Below, one piece after another: positions 60,120-64,000 of a stretch of 64,000 nt of DNA. Made by a program: the position numbers and the translations under genes. Origin of the DNA: Mucor racemosus (Eukaryota > Mucoromycota > Mucoromycetes > Mucorales > Mucoraceae); NCBI GenBank assembly GCA_027405735.1, contig JAPEHQ010000021.1, positions 372,001-436,000 on the forward strand, read 5' to 3'. The notes under the pieces are model-generated. The model saw nothing but the letters and a program-made list of their open reading frames with translations, ran no database searches and was not told the DNA's origin. The first letter of the stretch is position 1. The number at the start of each line of letters is the position of its first letter.

Positions 60120-63077
60120 ATGAATTCTCTTCAAGTTCATCAACAAAAAGTACATCAGCCGAGAGAGAAGAGACTTAAAGTATCAAGAGCTTGCTTTACA
60201 TGCCGAGTCAAGAAAATTAAGGTAATTTTATTTTTCGTTGCCATGGTAACCTGGAATTAATGTTTATTAACAAAATGTTTCGATTTCTTTAGTGTGATGG
60301 TGTTCAACCATGTATGCAGGTAAATATCCAATTTATTTTGATATATAAAAAATAACGATTATTAAATGTTTGAATATTTCATATTATTTGACATTTATTA
60401 GTGTAAAGGTAAATGATAAATATCGATAAAGCAAAAAGCATTGTTAATAAACTCGTTTTATTTAGCTAGACGAAGGCCTTGTTCCTTTTCCAAAGACGGT
60501 ACAGTTGATGAAACTCAGCAATTGCCTGATACTCATCCCGCCAACAATCCAGGAATCGAGGATGACAGATTATCACAGCAGCGCCGTCCCTCATTGAGCC
60601 ATTCCCCTACGACCGAGTACTCTAAAAAGAGACCATTGCCTGTAGACAATGTATATCATCAATCAAATGAAATCAAGTTAGAGCAAAAGTCGAAAGAGCA
60701 AGATGAATTAAACAAAACATTTCAACAATTGGAAAAATTAAGCATGATGTGGCCAGGTGAAGGTAAAGAAGGTCGTTGGTTAGTTGATATAAACCTGTTG
60801 TTTAATGGTTACGAGGAAACAACATCAATGAATGAATCAACGCAGTCTTCAGCATATCCCATTAATTTGAATAGTAATTTGTTGGCCCTTTTCTTCCGCC
60901 ACCGACATACCATCTTCCCGATTCTTCCCAAATCAATATTCTACCGTCTATTGGAGCATCGAGATGCATTAATCACTCCTTTATTACTAAATAGTATGTA
61001 CTGTAATGCTGCTCATTACTCACAAGAAGATGCCGCTGAAGCAGACATTTACTTTAAGAAAGCTCAGATTCTACTGGATTCTTACATTGATACCCCCAAT
61101 CTTAGTTTGGTTATTTCTCTCTGTCTTTTGTCTATTTTTGAGTCAAATCGTTGTGGTTCAGGCCCTCACATTGGAAGAAACAAAGCCCGCGTTTATCGTG
61201 ATATGGCTTGCCGAATGTGTTACGATCTCAAATTACACAAAAGATATAGCTTTCATAACACAGGTGCTACTCCGGATGACATTGAGCTTCGTAAGCGAGT
61301 TTATTGGGTCTGTTATTGCTTAGATAAAGTGCAAAGTTTGGTTACGGGTAAACCTTATTTACTCTCTTCAAAGGATATCGACATTGATTTTCCTGTTGTA
61401 CTTGGTACCGATGATGTCAGTGAATTTGATGTAAATACTTGCTTTGTGGAGCACATTAAATTGATGCAAATAAGTGAACGAGTACTTGAATTAGAGATTC
61501 CAGATCGACAAGCTGGCATATTACGGTCTCCAGAAAACGAGCAATTGGTGCTTGATATAGATGGACAACTCCTCTATTGGCTTCGGAATTTACCACAGCA
61601 ATTGCAATGGACACCGTTAAATACAAACAATGATATGATACCCACACAACCGCCTTCAAATGCCTTAGTAGCACATTTGCATTTGGTTTTCAATTTCTTG
61701 GAAATTTCAGTTTTACAACCAATTGCATCAACATCTCTTAGTTCTTCATCCGCATCTCTTACTATCCAACAACGCTGTTCTACAGTGGCAACTAATTTGA
61801 CTCAATTGACATGTGCAATGGCTGATCAACCTAATTCTGTAATGTCTTTTACTTTAATGGCAGAAGCCATCATGGCAGCTGTACGAGTACATATCATGAA
61901 TTGCGCAGATGAAAAGTTAAACATTGCTAGACATGCTCGATTTATGTTTCAACGATCTTTACGATCTATGAGAATTGTTTTACAACATCGAGTTCTTGAT
62001 CGTATTCAAGACTTTGCTACAACCATTGAAAAAGCTCTTATTGATGCGGATACAGGCAACAGTAATAGCAGAAATAGTAGCCCAAAGATTCATGTATTGT
62101 CACCTATTATTCCTCGAACAACAACAACAACAACAACATTAAATCAAAACAATATAGCATCTATGCCAATTGATCCTTATTCTAATGTGGATGATCGCTG
62201 GCCAGCGAGAGCAAATAATAACAATGGATTAATACCTTACGGTCTTGTATCGCCAACATCAAGTACTGCTTCAGCACCTTTAGAAAAATCTGCCATGTCT
62301 CGAGATGAAGATATCGCTCGCCCACAATCTTCATTATCACAAATTAGCAATGTGTACAGCCATTTATCGGCACCAAATACATCTACTACCTCTATGGCAA
62401 CATCGACACCCCTTATGGACGCTTATTCTCGTTCTGAATCATTTAACATTCCTTCTACAAGTTCATCTACACCAACAGCATGGAAATCGCCTGCTATATC
62501 TTCCAACAATAAACATTATGATCGCTCTTCATCACAACAGCCACAAAATCAAGAGGAACAACAAATGGAAATGTATTCAAATATTTGGTCAAGAACATCA
62601 TTAGAAAATAGTTTGCAACAATTTTCATCTGATCATCTCGATAATTCATTCATTAATTCAACTAGACAGCAAATTAGACAAGAAAAGCAAGAAAAACAAC
62701 ATTATAACACATTAACAACACCAGTACCTTCTGCTGCTGTGCCATCTAATAGTTTCAATGCTGCTGCTACATCTGCCAATAATACATCTGGAAATAATCA
62801 AATGAGTGCAGATTCAGAATTATATTCCTTGTGGGATCAACAAGCACATAAAAACACAACAACACAACAGCAAAGCACACTAATTACTCCTCAACCTCAA
62901 ACAACAGGACGTTATGGTTTAGGTGTTTATGCCTCTGCTCAACAACATCATACAGATGTTATTCGTCAACATATGCCAAATTTAAAATCAAATAGTTCTA
63001 ATAGACCGGTTCTATTGAATCATCATGGTCAAGTGGTTGTTGCTGGTGCAACTCAAAATAACCATTCCGTACCTTAA
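60120..63077 (+). CDS. Zn2Cys6 fungal transcription factor
   Basis: Nuclear binuclear-zinc-cluster regulator. Four exons: 60120-60221, 60293-60319, 60402-60408, 60466-63077; 915 residues. The cluster is assembled across all four: CFTCRVKKIK, CDGVQPCMQ, CK, ARRRPC, giving the spacing Cx2Cx6Cx6Cx2Cx6C. Exon 3 is only 7 nt (TGTAAAG). The middle homology (Fungal_trans) domain runs from about residue 170 to 460, with LALFFRHRHTIFPILPKSIF, LLLNSMYCNAA, ARVYRDMACRMCYDLKLH and LRKRVYWVCYCLDKVQSLV. The last about 350 residues are Ser/Thr/Asn/Gln-rich and disordered, a likely activation region. The long frame contains an in-frame ATG at 60441, but starting there would lose the zinc cluster. Target genes unknown; no neighbouring metabolic cluster in the window. 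Confidence 0.92.
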
Positions 63078-64000
63078 ATCCGTCCTCTTTTTTATTTTTG
63101 TTTTGTAAATAGTTATCCATTTATATGAATTTTTTATGTAAAATTAAGTTATGTTTGTACAATATATGTAAAAGTTATAAAATATTTATTTCCAAAAATG
63201 CAAGAGGCTCTTCTATATAGTATGCACAGTGAATTGCACAATTAAAAATGCACAGACCATCTCTTCAATTGGCAACTATTGGAGGTATGGTGATAATCAG
63301 TAGTTGTTGCTGTGCTGAGTTTTATAGCGAACTAATTAAGCTTCAGATATCAATTACATGTTTTTATAGGGTTATATAGACTTTTTTAGACGGCAAGAGC
63401 ATGATTTCAAGATGTATTAATTACAACTTACTTCATATTAGCGCACTTTTACTTTTCTTTTTTGGAAAGAAATAGGAAAACTTGACGTTTTTAACACTAT
63501 CTTCAAAAGGTATATAAAATTTAAATAATCGTCGGCTCCTAAATTTGGGAACGACGATGATCAACAATCTGTTCCTGAGCCATCCATTTTCTTGTCTTTT
63601 CGCTAGTTTCTCTACAAAATGTGTATATATTATTGCTAGCAGTTAATTTGTATCTATAAAGAACTTATGGCACGTATAATGGTGTGCTTTTTTTTAGCAA
63701 ATGCTTACTAAATTTTTCCCACAATATCGAGTAATACAAATATGTTTCTTCATGCAAAATCCGATCGTAAGAATTTCATCGAGATTTGCCTATGATTACC
63801 TTGCCGAAAGGGATAAATGTCACTCAATTTTCATAACTCGATAGAATTTGAGGTAACATTATAGTAAACTATATAATGGGTGTAATGATTCCAGCCAATT
63901 CCAAGATAAAGAAACTGGCCAAAACCATGAAAAACAAGACTCGAGATTCTTAAATTTTGAGTATTTTAGATGATTAAATACAGAATTAAAATATTTTTAT
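63078..64000. other. Intergenic to window end
   Basis: AT-rich 3' flank of the Zn2Cys6 gene. No open frame, repeat or RNA gene recognised. Confidence 0.5.

Noticed and set aside
60441..60465. Translation start at 60441 for the Zn2Cys6 protein
   Set aside because: It lies within intron 3; using it would remove five of the six zinc-binding cysteines.

Overview
The window reads as nuclear DNA of a filamentous fungus of the Mucoromycota, most likely Mucorales. Evidence: AT-rich sequence, many 50-70 nt GT-AG introns, a highly biased RPL5, poly-Q/poly-T tracts in regulatory proteins, a fungal Zn2Cys6 regulator, a GAPDH with fungal-type promoter, and genes kept in early-diverging fungi (TSC1, an E6AP-like HECT ligase, a CC1-box coiled-coil protein). 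No species can be named from the sequence alone.

Layout. 1-1077: 5' part of a DHA2-type MFS transporter (minus). 3882-4710: ARFRP1-type GTPase. 5748-6893: GAPDH, convergent with 7293-13901, an ASCC3/Slh1-type ribosome-rescue helicase (minus). 14.2-21.6 kb: repeat island with a CACTA-like element, solo LTRs and pieces of a dynein intermediate chain gene. 21899-22624: unknown small protein. 23082-25765: 14-exon HECT E3 ligase. 26-28.7 kb: a broken gene and two tandem 3CxxC zinc-finger genes. 29232-30355: RPL5. 30844-32579: coiled-coil protein with a dynein-adaptor-type CC1 box and hydrophobic tail, convergent with an unknown protein (32875-33690). 34.2-46 kb: second, larger repeat island. 48522-51676: TSC1 (hamartin). 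52275-52970: unknown low-complexity protein. 53188-54805: secreted PLB1-like GDSL lipase. 55.9-58 kb: a repeat copy broken by two insertions. 60120-63077: Zn2Cys6 regulator.

Splice models were built by hand and every exon join was checked for frame. They include two GC-AG introns with the same ten-base donor (helicase and HECT ligase), a 7-nt micro-exon in the Zn2Cys6 gene, and an RPL5 first coding exon that is only the ATG.

The most unusual content is the repeat fraction. Several insertions can be dated relative to each other because paralogous copies show the empty site: solo LTRs of about 180, 230, 541, 546 and 589 bp, a 401-bp tRNA-headed SINE with a 16-bp target duplication, and a poly(A)-tailed retrocopy. 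A fragment matching the last WD repeats of cytoplasmic dynein intermediate chain occurs four times inside these repeats, one of them within a 2.6-kb element with CACTA termini. The housekeeping genes act separately; no operon-like functional cluster is visible.
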